In this document: positions 9,301-10,356 of the stretch, piece by piece
How the letters are laid out: each line of letters starts with the position of its first letter
Position numbering within the stretch: position 1 is the stretch's first letter
Source of the DNA: Baffinella frigidus
Taxonomy: Eukaryota; Cryptophyceae; Cryptomonadales; Baffinellaceae
Reading direction: 5' to 3'
Assembly (NCBI GenBank): GCA_026770585.1
Contig: MU646766.1
Span: 259,232 to 269,587, forward strand
Length of the DNA stretch: 10,356 bases
Program-made: the position numbers and the translations under genes
The notes under the pieces: generated by a model
Seen by the model: the letters and a program-made list of their open reading frames with translations, nothing else
Told to the model about the DNA's origin: nothing
The model's database searches: none

Positions 9301-10213
9301 GTATCCTGCAGCCACCCTTCCACCTGATCCCGCGTGCAATACCGTCAGGCACCCAACTCCAAGGTACCCCCTCCATGCCCGCAAGCAAGGCCATCAGCCA
9401 AGCATCGATCCAGGATCCCGCATCCAGCGCTGTACCACGCTCCCCTCCATCCATTCCCCCACCGCTGAGTGCCGTGTGAGACTGGGGCAGGGGCGGGGTA
9501 GGGCGGGGGATGGGCAGGTGCAGGTGCCGGGGCAGGGGGAGGCGCGGGGCGGGGCAGTGCTCGAGTGGGACACGTGTCCCACTCGAGCAGGGGAATGCGT
9601 GGGGGCGGGGAACAGCTGCGGTGGGCCAGGCGCGGGGGAGGCGCGACCGTCTCAACGTTGCCCCCAGCGCCCAATGCCGTATCAGACTACGGCAGCGGCA
9701 GGGGCGGAGATGGGGAGGGGCAACCGTCTGGACCGCGCCGCGGAGGTGCATCTCAGAGAGGTTGAACTCCACTCGCGAGAGTGACTCCACCTTGAGCGCC
9801 GATGCGGCCCGCCCTTCTGTCTCCGTCGCTGTCACCTGGTATAGGGGTTGCGGTTGAGGGTTGCGGCTTTGGGGTTTGGGGTTTGGGGTTTGGGGTTTGG
9901 GGTTGGGGGTGTAGGGTATAGGGATGATGAGTTGAGGGTTTCGGGTTTAGGGTTGAGGTTTTAGGGTTAAGGGTAGAGGGTTTTAGGGTTGAGGGGTTGG
10001 GGTTCAGGGTTTAGGGGTTCGTTTCGGGTTTAGGGTTTCGGGTTTATGATTTATGGTTAAGTGTCTAGTGTTGAGGGTTTAGGGTTTATGGTTTGGGGTT
10101 TGGGATTTAGGGTTTAGGGTGTAGGGATTGGGGAGACCTTGAGGGTCCACGGCTCCATGATCGGCTCGAAACAGGATGACATGATGTTGTAGAACGCCAC
10201 GTCCAGCGTCACC
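266..10213 (-). CDS. VPS13: VPS13-family bridge-like lipid transfer protein, partial, 22 exons
   Basis: This is the gene-level entry; the exons follow one by one. VPS13 proteins are very long, rod-like proteins that move phospholipids between organelles at membrane contact sites. Their VAB domain recruits them to membranes through adaptor proteins. What is seen: 22 exons bounded by AG acceptors and GT donors (one GC donor) join in a continuous frame of 1054 codons. Recognisable blocks in family order are FEPIMEPW (residues 15-22), six module asparagines (N88, N197, N317, N429, N760, N879), AAGQ (450-453), PPFIFSF, SPWGPAFSLESVGTNG, SKLVSIVPRY, WDRP, RVLRVTD, the stretch ending LEEIMYASL, and VQVDNQ. 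Eighteen of 23 introns are phase 0. An added PA-like domain lies at about residues 495-590. The gene is incomplete at both ends, so no start, stop, promoter or poly(A) signal is visible. Family assignment is by recognition of these motifs; the exact subfamily is not determined. Confidence 0.92.
371..831 (-). other. Intron between exons 21 and 22, no telomere-like array
   Basis: A 461-base intron without TTTAGGG-type heptads. It is GC-rich and has short repeated phrases such as GTGTACT with GG context near 721-770. Several overlapping ORFs occur on both strands, but none shows a recognisable domain. Nothing else supportable was seen. Confidence 0.6.
832..897 (-). CDS. VPS13: VPS13 exon 21: LEEIMYASL motif
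   Basis: The exon encodes 22 residues: VLDAKLEEIMYASLLDFDLE followed by Y-K. Joined to exon 20 it gives CVS-VLDAK and then EEIMYASL, matching VPS13 'iSlid....ELlYisl..i..e'. Acceptor CTAG|GTGCTT, preceded by telomere-like intron sequence; donor TACAAG|GTCCCC, phase 0. It is a short exon, but it sits exactly where the family pattern requires it. Confidence 0.87.
898..1105 (+). repeat. Telomere-like heptad array filling intron 20-21
   Basis: From about 901 to 1098 the + strand is almost continuous GTTTAGG, GTTTATG, GTTTGGG and GTGTAGG heptads. The array occupies nearly the whole 208-base intron, starting about ten bases from the donor and touching the acceptor. Confidence 0.9.
1106..1252 (-). 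CDS. VPS13: VPS13 exon 20: start of C-terminal VPS13 segment
   Basis: The exon encodes 49 residues with VEVVAERGSRVLRVTD and later AIRVVFAGLCVS. These match the VPS13 'dG.trvLri.d' strand and the 'v.l.giGiSlid' strand that follow the VAB region. Acceptor AAGCAG|GTGGAG, donor TTTCG|GTTCTT, phase 0. The intron's first bases (GTTCTTGACC) nearly repeat the first bases of exon 21 (GTGCTTGACG), so translation past the donor mimics the correct continuation for a few codons. Confidence 0.88.
1253..1422 (+). repeat. Telomere-like array in intron 19-20
   Basis: From 1262 to about 1384 the heptads are degenerate (GGGGTTG, GTTTAGG, GTTCCGG, GTTTCGG). The last 40 bases before exon 19, on the + strand, are ordinary sequence. 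The intron 3' end (minus strand) is CCTGAAGCAG, shared with other introns. Confidence 0.85.
1423..1608 (-). CDS. VPS13: VPS13 exon 19: end of VAB, WDxP motif
   Basis: The exon encodes 62 residues starting VWQEGS and including APVTWDRPHAPHILVL. The VPS13 family has a conserved '..Q......l.p.....y.WD.P......l' block here, which closes the VAB/SHR-BD part. The second half (QELVKVAMDEFGSV) leads towards the C-terminal domain. Acceptor AACCAG|GTCTGG, donor CTTAAG|GTCGG, phase 0. Confidence 0.9.
1609..1830 (+). repeat. Telomere-like array filling intron 18-19
   Basis: The + strand shows sub-blocks in order: GTTTAGG, GTTTGGG, GTTTCGG, then a homogeneous block of GTTTAGT from about 1735 to 1800. The array runs from next to the acceptor to a few bases from the donor. 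Confidence 0.9.
1831..1968 (-). CDS. VPS13: VPS13 exon 18: VAB module 6
   Basis: The exon encodes 46 residues containing IMEVKVRKAASFIVFRL and ALYALENRSSKPI. This is the sixth VAB module, with the pattern 'i.Vev....sfIvf......p..ieN.s' and its asparagine at residue 879. Acceptor AACCAG|GGGGGC, donor ATCAAG|GTCCC, phase 0. A GTAAGA sequence inside the exon looks like a good donor, but homology continues across it in frame, so it was not used. Confidence 0.9.
1969..2088 (+). repeat. Telomere-like array filling intron 17-18
   Basis: The shortest intron, 120 bases, is entirely GTTTGGG, GTTTGTG, GTGTGGG and GTTTAGG units. There is no non-repeat sequence beyond the splice sites. Confidence 0.88.
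2089..2430 (-). CDS. VPS13: VPS13 exon 17: VAB module 5
   Basis: The longest exon, 114 residues. It reads ACPLYEFGLAFELG, then SKLVSIVPRYTLLNRLGYTL, then RPFHWVD, then WSGPLLPDQVGTFSARL. These match in order the VPS13 blocks 'YeiGv.i..g', 'tkivtf.PRYvlvN.l.y.l', 'pfHW' and 'WSgpf.....GtfS.rl'. The module asparagine is residue 760. Acceptor AACCAG|GCGTG, donor CTGCAG|GTGAAC, phase 0. This is the best single exon for a homology search. Confidence 0.94.
2431..2616 (+). repeat. Telomere-like array filling intron 16-17
   Basis: From about 2441 to 2602 the + strand is GATTAGG, GTTTAGG, GTTTGGG and GTGTAGG heptads. Both ends are bounded by copies of the 13 bases GCGTGCCCCCTCT on the minus strand (2604-2616 and 2418-2430), one inside the intron at the donor and one at the start of exon 17. 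Confidence 0.88.
2617..2721 (-). CDS. VPS13: VPS13 exon 16: SPWS/FSLD-like VAB strand, GC donor
   Basis: The exon encodes 35 residues. SPWGPAFSLESVGTNGIL is a clear match to the VPS13 block 'S.WS.pFSLd.vGt.g.l'. Acceptor GGCAG|GTGAAC. The only donor that preserves frame with exon 17 is AAG|GCGTGC, a GC donor. The nearest GT, two bases later, gives the wrong phase. The 13 bases after this donor reappear exactly at the start of exon 17, so the intron is flanked by a direct repeat. Confidence 0.87.
2722..3022 (-). other. Intron 15-16 with partial copies of the exon 15 end
   Basis: There is no telomere-like array. It holds G runs near 2803-2811 and 2851-2857 and diverged copies of the exon 15 3' end (CCGGGC.TGCTTCCAG) near 2868-2886 and 2984-3005. 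A weaker trace lies near 2826-2838. The rest is ordinary GC-rich sequence. Confidence 0.7.
3023..3301 (-). CDS. VPS13: VPS13 exon 15: return to VAB after PA insertion
   Basis: The exon encodes 93 residues. The N-terminal half is polar (SSQRASSQSMEW, then SLGNTPDSRPRMIES) and looks like a flexible linker. Near the end, PPFIFSFAS followed by GNRACFQ matches the VPS13 'P.mFSfs......vri' strand that normally follows AAGQ. Acceptor TTGCAG|GTGAAC, donor TTCCAG|GTCCG, phase 0. Partial copies of the last 25 bases plus donor lie downstream in the intron. Using the nearest copy as donor would extend the exon by 37 bases and break frame, so the present end is preferred. Confidence 0.85.
3302..3584 (-). 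other. Intron 14-15, no telomere-like array
   Basis: A 283-base intron. A GGAGG/GGGGG purine-rich tract on the + strand (about 3533-3563) gives a C-rich tract close to the donor in the transcript. No coding signal is seen. Confidence 0.6.
3585..3755 (-). CDS. VPS13: VPS13 exon 14: second half of PA-like domain
   Basis: The exon encodes 57 residues. GAVAVIFINTDDSTF followed by IRIPCVMLRKCDAAVI gives the remaining PA-domain strands: 'GA.aviv.N', then 'i.IP.vmi...da..i'. Acceptor CGCCAG|GGC, donor GAGAAG|GTGCG, phase 0. The C-terminal residues (WSLSPEDLTTHV) look like an exit helix or linker back to the VPS13 fold. Taken alone this exon could be mistaken for part of a separate PA-domain protein. 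Strand, phase and position between two VPS13 exons argue that it belongs to this gene. Confidence 0.86.
3756..3951 (+). repeat. Telomere-like array filling intron 13-14
   Basis: Mostly GTTTGGG heptads on the + strand from 3767 to about 3840, then more diverged units with GTTTGAG, GTTTAGG and GTTTCGG. Together they fill the 196-base intron. Confidence 0.9.
3952..4077 (-). CDS. VPS13: VPS13 exon 13: core of PA-like domain
   Basis: The exon encodes 42 residues. The central part reads ALVNGAALRGAIAVITRG, then IVPFTEKARKAAAA. This matches the signature of protease-associated domains, 'l.g.ialv.RG...F..Ka..A..aGA'. PA domains are found in peptidases, sorting receptors and ubiquitin ligases, where they bind peptides or position substrates; they are not themselves catalytic. 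Acceptor GGGCAG|GTGCGG, donor GCGGCG|GTCTTC, phase 0. Joining exon 14 continues the motif without a break. Confidence 0.85.
4078..4585 (-). other. Intron 12-13 with GAA repeat, no telomere-like array
   Basis: A 508-base intron. It carries an uninterrupted (GAA)n microsatellite on the + strand (see separate entry) and a T9 run at 4528-4536. The remainder is ordinary GC-rich sequence with no recognisable coding or RNA element. Confidence 0.65.
4303..4339 (+). repeat. (GAA)n trinucleotide microsatellite
   Basis: About twelve uninterrupted GAA units on the + strand, followed by purine-rich GAAAG/GAGAAG sequence up to about 4380. In the transcript this is a CTT tract within intron 12-13. ORFs reading it as poly-Arg/Lys or poly-Leu/Phe are artefacts. 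Confidence 0.95.
4586..4695 (-). CDS. VPS13: VPS13 exon 12: entry into inserted PA-like domain
   Basis: Two bases complete a Gly codon; 36 residues follow, including SPQLGNTPDAM, FEGLFAGFGP and FNARM. In VPS13 relatives the AAGQ motif is followed fairly soon by a PxMFSF strand; here the protein instead turns into a PA-like domain. The FGP...ARM stretch resembles the opening of PA domains. Acceptor CTCGCAG|GGTC, donor CGCATG|GTACAC, phase 0. Its LGNTPD motif recurs in exon 15, on the far side of the insertion. The assignment rests on frame continuity and on the much clearer PA sequence in exons 13 and 14. Confidence 0.68.
4696..5009 (+). repeat. Telomere-like array in intron 11-12
   Basis: From about 4708 to 4985 the heptads are GTTTAGG, GTGTAGG, GTTGTAG and GTTCAGG. 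A single CTAAACCC in the opposite orientation occurs at 4931-4938. The last 25 bases next to exon 11 are non-repeat. Confidence 0.87.
5010..5070 (-). CDS. VPS13: VPS13 exon 11: AAGQ motif
   Basis: This short exon holds 20 residues plus one base of a split Gly codon. It contains VSRSVISAAGQVPDLDGS. The AAGQ motif soon after 'LPLxY' is a VPS13 hallmark, so the exon is secure despite its size. Acceptor AAGCAG|GTGTC, donor GGCAG|GTTGG, phase 1; the codon G+GG is completed by exon 12. An alternative donor just after AAGQ (CAG|GTTCCC, 5038), joined to the acceptor CGCAG|CTAGG in exon 12, also keeps frame and would skip about a dozen residues. Confidence 0.8.
5071..5332 (+). repeat. Telomere-like array filling intron 10-11
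   Basis: GTTTAGG and GTTCAGG units give way to a homogeneous GTGTAGG block (about 5248-5325) that runs to within a few bases of the donor. The intron 3' end on the minus strand is CCTGAAGCAG. Confidence 0.9.
5333..5434 (-). CDS. VPS13: VPS13 exon 10: VAB module 4 / start of SHR-BD region
   Basis: The exon encodes 34 residues including DLTIVVYAHYLVRN and LPLTYAV. This is the VPS13 block 'l.ly..ywivN.tgLPl.y', with the module asparagine at residue 429. It also opens the stretch known as the SHR-BD region. Acceptor AAGCAG|GCGATC, donor GGCGGG|GTGCAA, phase 0. Introns on both sides are telomere-like arrays that begin within a few bases of the splice sites. Confidence 0.9.
5435..5659 (+). repeat. 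Telomere-like array filling intron 9-10
   Basis: GTTTGGG units from 5445 to 5520, mixed units to about 5598, then a GTTTCGG block from about 5604 to 5640 beside exon 9. Confidence 0.9.
5660..5990 (-). CDS. VPS13: VPS13 exon 9: VAB module 3
   Basis: This is the second longest exon, with 110 residues. It starts HEENMRIVVSLHPALRIQN and continues ALPYPI, an excellent match to VPS13 'i.l.P.l.i.N.LpyPl.v.l'. The module asparagine is residue 317. The second half (QLYCADL, PLMLSVI, VLVFAP) is typical alternating beta sequence. Acceptor AACCAG|GCACG. I used donor CTCGGC|GTCGAG (phase 0). A GC donor six bases on (GAG|GCAATT, exon end 5654) would add V-E and is also in frame, so this end is uncertain by two codons. 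Confidence 0.9.
5991..6244 (+). repeat. Telomere-like array filling intron 8-9
   Basis: GTTTGGG and GTTTAGG units with some GTTCAGG and GTTGAGG fill the entire 254-base intron. The intron 3' end on the minus strand is CCTCAACCAG. Confidence 0.92.
6245..6414 (-). CDS. VPS13: VPS13 exon 8: VAB segment between modules 2 and 3
   Basis: The exon encodes 56 residues plus two bases of a split Gly codon. It begins VRPAGGKHKL and includes SLFVRCGP and SLHLRVRLD. The opening continues the 'irP.g' pattern from exon 7, and the rest has the alternating hydrophobic pattern of beta strands leading to module 3. Acceptor TGGCAG|GTGC, donor GGCGG|GTAACC, phase 2. The split codon GG+G is completed by exon 9. 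Family similarity is moderate here because this loop varies in length between VPS13 proteins. Confidence 0.83.
6415..7031 (-). other. Intron 7-8, GA/CT-rich, no telomere-like array
   Basis: A 617-base intron. It holds CCACCCA short repeats at 6455-6478, a long GA-rich tract and a 15-G run (separate entries). A phase-0 exon between 6420 and 6900 would be compatible with frame, but no open stretch there resembles VPS13. Confidence 0.6.
6919..7027 (+). repeat. (GA)n microsatellite followed by G15 run
   Basis: GA-rich sequence from 6919 to 7011 with GGGA interruptions, then fifteen consecutive G at 7013-7027. In the transcript the intron therefore opens with GTCT, a C15 run and then CT repeats, just inside the donor of exon 7. 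Confidence 0.95.
7032..7101 (-). CDS. VPS13: VPS13 exon 7: VAB strand
   Basis: One base completes the Trp codon left open by exon 6 (TG+G); 23 residues follow: MEEFAGDM, then GCVPLQL and AQSKYLQ. In VPS13 the second module continues with a glycine-led turn and 'vPl....s.l.irP', which fits. Acceptor GAGCAG|GATGG, donor CTGCAG|GTCTCC, phase 0. The next exon resumes with VRPAG, restoring the 'iRP' pattern. The exon is short, but phase and motif agree on both sides. Confidence 0.82.
7102..7490 (-). other. Intron 6-7, with one tiny telomere-like stretch
   Basis: A 389-base intron, ordinary except for TTAGGGTTTAGGGTTGAG at 7471-7488 beside the donor of exon 6. A 12-base word, TCACGATTCAGC, occurs at 7116 and again at 7277. 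No coding homology was recognised. Confidence 0.6.
7491..7573 (-). CDS. VPS13: VPS13 exon 6: VAB module 2
   Basis: The exon encodes 27 residues plus two bases of a split Trp codon. STFKLYNKTSNSLEAAV closely matches the VPS13 module signature 'SplqlyNkt..pLEv.v', with the module asparagine at residue 197. The acceptor GGCAG|AGC is the only one of the 22 not followed by G. Donor CCTCTG|GTCTC, phase 2. The intron starts with a very short telomere-like stretch and a repeat of the donor bases (see findings). Confidence 0.87.
7574..8225 (-). other. Intron 5-6, longest intron, hairpins and a short tandem repeat
   Basis: A 652-base intron. It contains a 17-base tandem repeat with 24-base spacing (7581-7597 and 7605-7621), a 12-bp perfect hairpin stem (7650-7661 with 7682-7693) and a GA/CT inverted pair (8126-8134 with 8155-8163). 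A short C-rich telomere-like stretch near 8193-8212 has the opposite orientation to the other arrays. Nothing coding was recognised. Confidence 0.65.
8226..8405 (-). CDS. VPS13: VPS13 exon 5: VAB segment before module 2
   Basis: The exon encodes 60 residues including LSIRFEGVEDVL, VPVDITGVHMLPL and GCKIIAVQ. The last motif matches the VPS13 pattern 'G.k.ItvrS' that leads into the second module. Donor GTTCAG|GTACCT, phase 0. Two in-frame acceptors are possible: TGGCAG|GCACGG (used here) and CGGCAG|CGCGAC at 8396, which would remove A-R-Q. The first fits the strong CAG|G preference of this gene. It joins to exon 6 as IIAVQ-STFKLYN. Confidence 0.85.
8424..8508 (+). repeat. (GT)n and (GA)n microsatellites in intron 4-5
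   Basis: GT dinucleotides at 8424-8443 are followed by GA repeats with GCGC and ATAG interruptions up to about 8508. They form the acceptor-proximal half of the 178-base intron, so the transcript has a CT-rich tract leading to exon 5. Confidence 0.9.
8584..8671 (-). CDS. VPS13: VPS13 exon 4: VAB segment
   Basis: After the single base that completes the split Thr codon, the exon encodes 29 residues running from YEPSDATM to FSNKRSLQ. The run EEPFQFSNKR fits the VPS13 linker after module 1, where 'pg.e.pf.f' precedes a basic strand. Acceptor GGGCAG|GTACG, donor CTCCAG|GTGCTT, phase 0. The frame stays open past the donor for some distance. The cut was placed at CAG|GT because it keeps phase with exon 5 and joins directly onto homologous sequence. 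Confidence 0.75.
8672..9198 (-). other. Intron 3-4 with minisatellite
   Basis: A 527-base intron. One half (8730-8950) contains recurring CAGCCACCACGT, GGCAGGCAAGCAG and GCACGTGAGGCAGG phrases. The other half is a 10-bp minisatellite (separate entry). No telomere-like heptads are present. Confidence 0.65.
9057..9183 (+). repeat. 10-bp minisatellite GGCAGAGGGA-like
   Basis: Tandem decamers of GGCAGAGGGA, GGCAGTGAGA and GGCAGTGCAA type. A higher-order unit of about 50 bases shows as the phrase GGGGGGCAGTGCAAGGCAG at 9113 and again about 50 bases on. Confidence 0.85.
9199..9323 (-). CDS. VPS13: VPS13 exon 3: VAB module 1
   Basis: The exon encodes 41 residues plus two bases of a split Thr codon. 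It contains FWPYRLRNESGVPIFFWL, a strong match to the first VAB beta module of VPS13, where 'PY.irN.tG..l.fw' is typical. The asparagine (residue 88 of the partial protein) is the invariant module Asn. Acceptor ATCAG|GTGG, donor TCCAC|GTACGC (phase 2). The split codon AC+G is completed correctly by the next exon, which supports both boundaries. Confidence 0.9.
9324..9733 (-). other. Intron 2-3, G/C-rich with palindrome
   Basis: A 410-base intron. It has G-rich tracts on the + strand (9483-9555, 9600-9650, 9695-9722), a 32-bp perfect palindrome (9558-9589) and a diverged internal duplication: GCCGT..GAGACT..GGCAGGGGCGG near 9471 resembles the sequence near 9676. No telomere-like heptads are present. 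Confidence 0.65.
9558..9589. repeat. 32-bp perfect palindrome
   Basis: Left arm TGCTCGAGTGGGACAC and right arm GTGTCCCACTCGAGCA are exact reverse complements with no spacer. The palindrome is embedded in G-rich intron sequence. Confidence 0.97.
9734..9835 (-). CDS. VPS13: VPS13 exon 2: strand after EPW, start of VAB region
   Basis: The exon encodes 34 residues beginning VTATETEGRA and containing VEFNLSEMHL. This matches the VPS13 pattern of a short beta segment that follows the EPW block and ends in 'lNlS..hl'. The acceptor is TACCAG|GTGAC. I chose the donor GCGCG|GTCCAG (phase 0). A second in-frame donor nine bases further on, ACG|GTTGCC at 9725, would add V-Q-T and cannot be excluded. The frame joins both neighbours without a shift. 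Confidence 0.78.
9836..10137 (+). repeat. Telomere-like array filling intron 1-2
   Basis: From about 9843 to 10130 the + strand carries GTTGCGG, GTTTGGG, GTTTAGG, GTTTCGG and GTTTATG units, more diverged than most arrays here. It nearly fills the 302-base intron. Confidence 0.88.
10138..10213 (-). CDS. VPS13: VPS13 exon 1 of window: end of lipid bridge, EPW motif
   Basis: The exon runs from acceptor CACCAG|GG to donor CTCAAG|GTCTCC. Its first base completes a codon begun in an exon outside the window, and it encodes 25 residues. The peptide contains AFYN followed by FEPIMEPWTL, which matches the conserved YYN...WEPLIEPW block that VPS13 proteins carry just before the VAB domain. This was the clearest early clue to the family. 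It ends on a codon boundary, so the following intron is phase 0. The intron immediately becomes a telomere-like array. Confidence 0.88.
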
Positions 10214-10356
10214 CTGGTGCAACGGTTTGTAGTTTGGGTGTTTGGTGTTTGGTGTTTAGTGTTTAGTGTTTGGTGTTTGGTGTTTGGTGTTTGGTGTTGG
10301 TCGTGTGGGGTGCGGGGTGTGGGGTGTAAGATATGGGGTGTGGGGTGTGGGGTGTG
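10214..10356 (+). repeat. Telomere-like variant heptads in the intron before exon 1 (partial)
   Basis: GTTTGGT and GTTTAGT heptads from about 10236 to 10298 are followed by GTGTGGG units up to the window edge. The intron continues outside the window. Confidence 0.85.

Noticed and set aside
8807-9784. Long plus-strand ORF of about 325 codons
   Set aside because: Low-complexity Gln/Arg/Gly sequence reading through a minisatellite and antisense to a well-supported VPS13 exon; no domain recognised.

Overview
The window is an internal piece of one large eukaryotic protein gene on the minus strand. It covers at least 22 exons of a VPS13-family bridge-like lipid transfer protein, read from about 10213 down to 266. 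Joined in order, the exons give 3163 nt, or 1054 complete codons after one leading base. Reading frame is kept at every junction. Both window ends lie inside introns, so the N-terminal chorein/bridge part and the extreme C-terminus are outside.

Right to left the protein contains: the end of the lipid-transfer bridge (FEPIMEPW, exon 1); the VPS13 adaptor-binding (VAB) beta modules, with all six expected module asparagines (exons 3, 6, 9, 10, 17, 18); and the start of the C-terminal VPS13 segment (exons 20-22, with the IQIDNQ-like VQVDNQ motif). Between VAB modules 4 and 5, exons 12-14 encode a protease-associated (PA)-like domain. I do not know of this insertion in yeast or animal VPS13. It is the most interesting protein-level feature here.

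The introns are as unusual as the protein. About fourteen of the twenty-three, counting the two cut by the window edges, are wholly or partly made of degenerate heptads related to the plant/algal telomere repeat TTTAGGG. Almost all have the G-rich strand on +, so the pre-mRNA carries CCCTAAA-like sequence lacking GT and AG. Several introns share the same last ten bases. Two are flanked by obvious direct repeats, which suggests mobile or duplicating introns. The other introns hold GA, GAA and GT microsatellites, a 10-bp minisatellite, G runs, a 32-bp perfect palindrome and hairpins.

The organism is a GC-rich, intron-rich eukaryote with TTTAGGG-type repeats. A green alga (for example a prasinophyte such as Cymbomonas) fits best, because nearly all donors are GT. 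A dinoflagellate is possible but would be expected to show more non-canonical donors. I see no second gene, no bacterial features, no tRNA or rRNA, and no promoter or gene end. Long plus-strand ORFs are low-complexity products of the repeats or antisense shadows.
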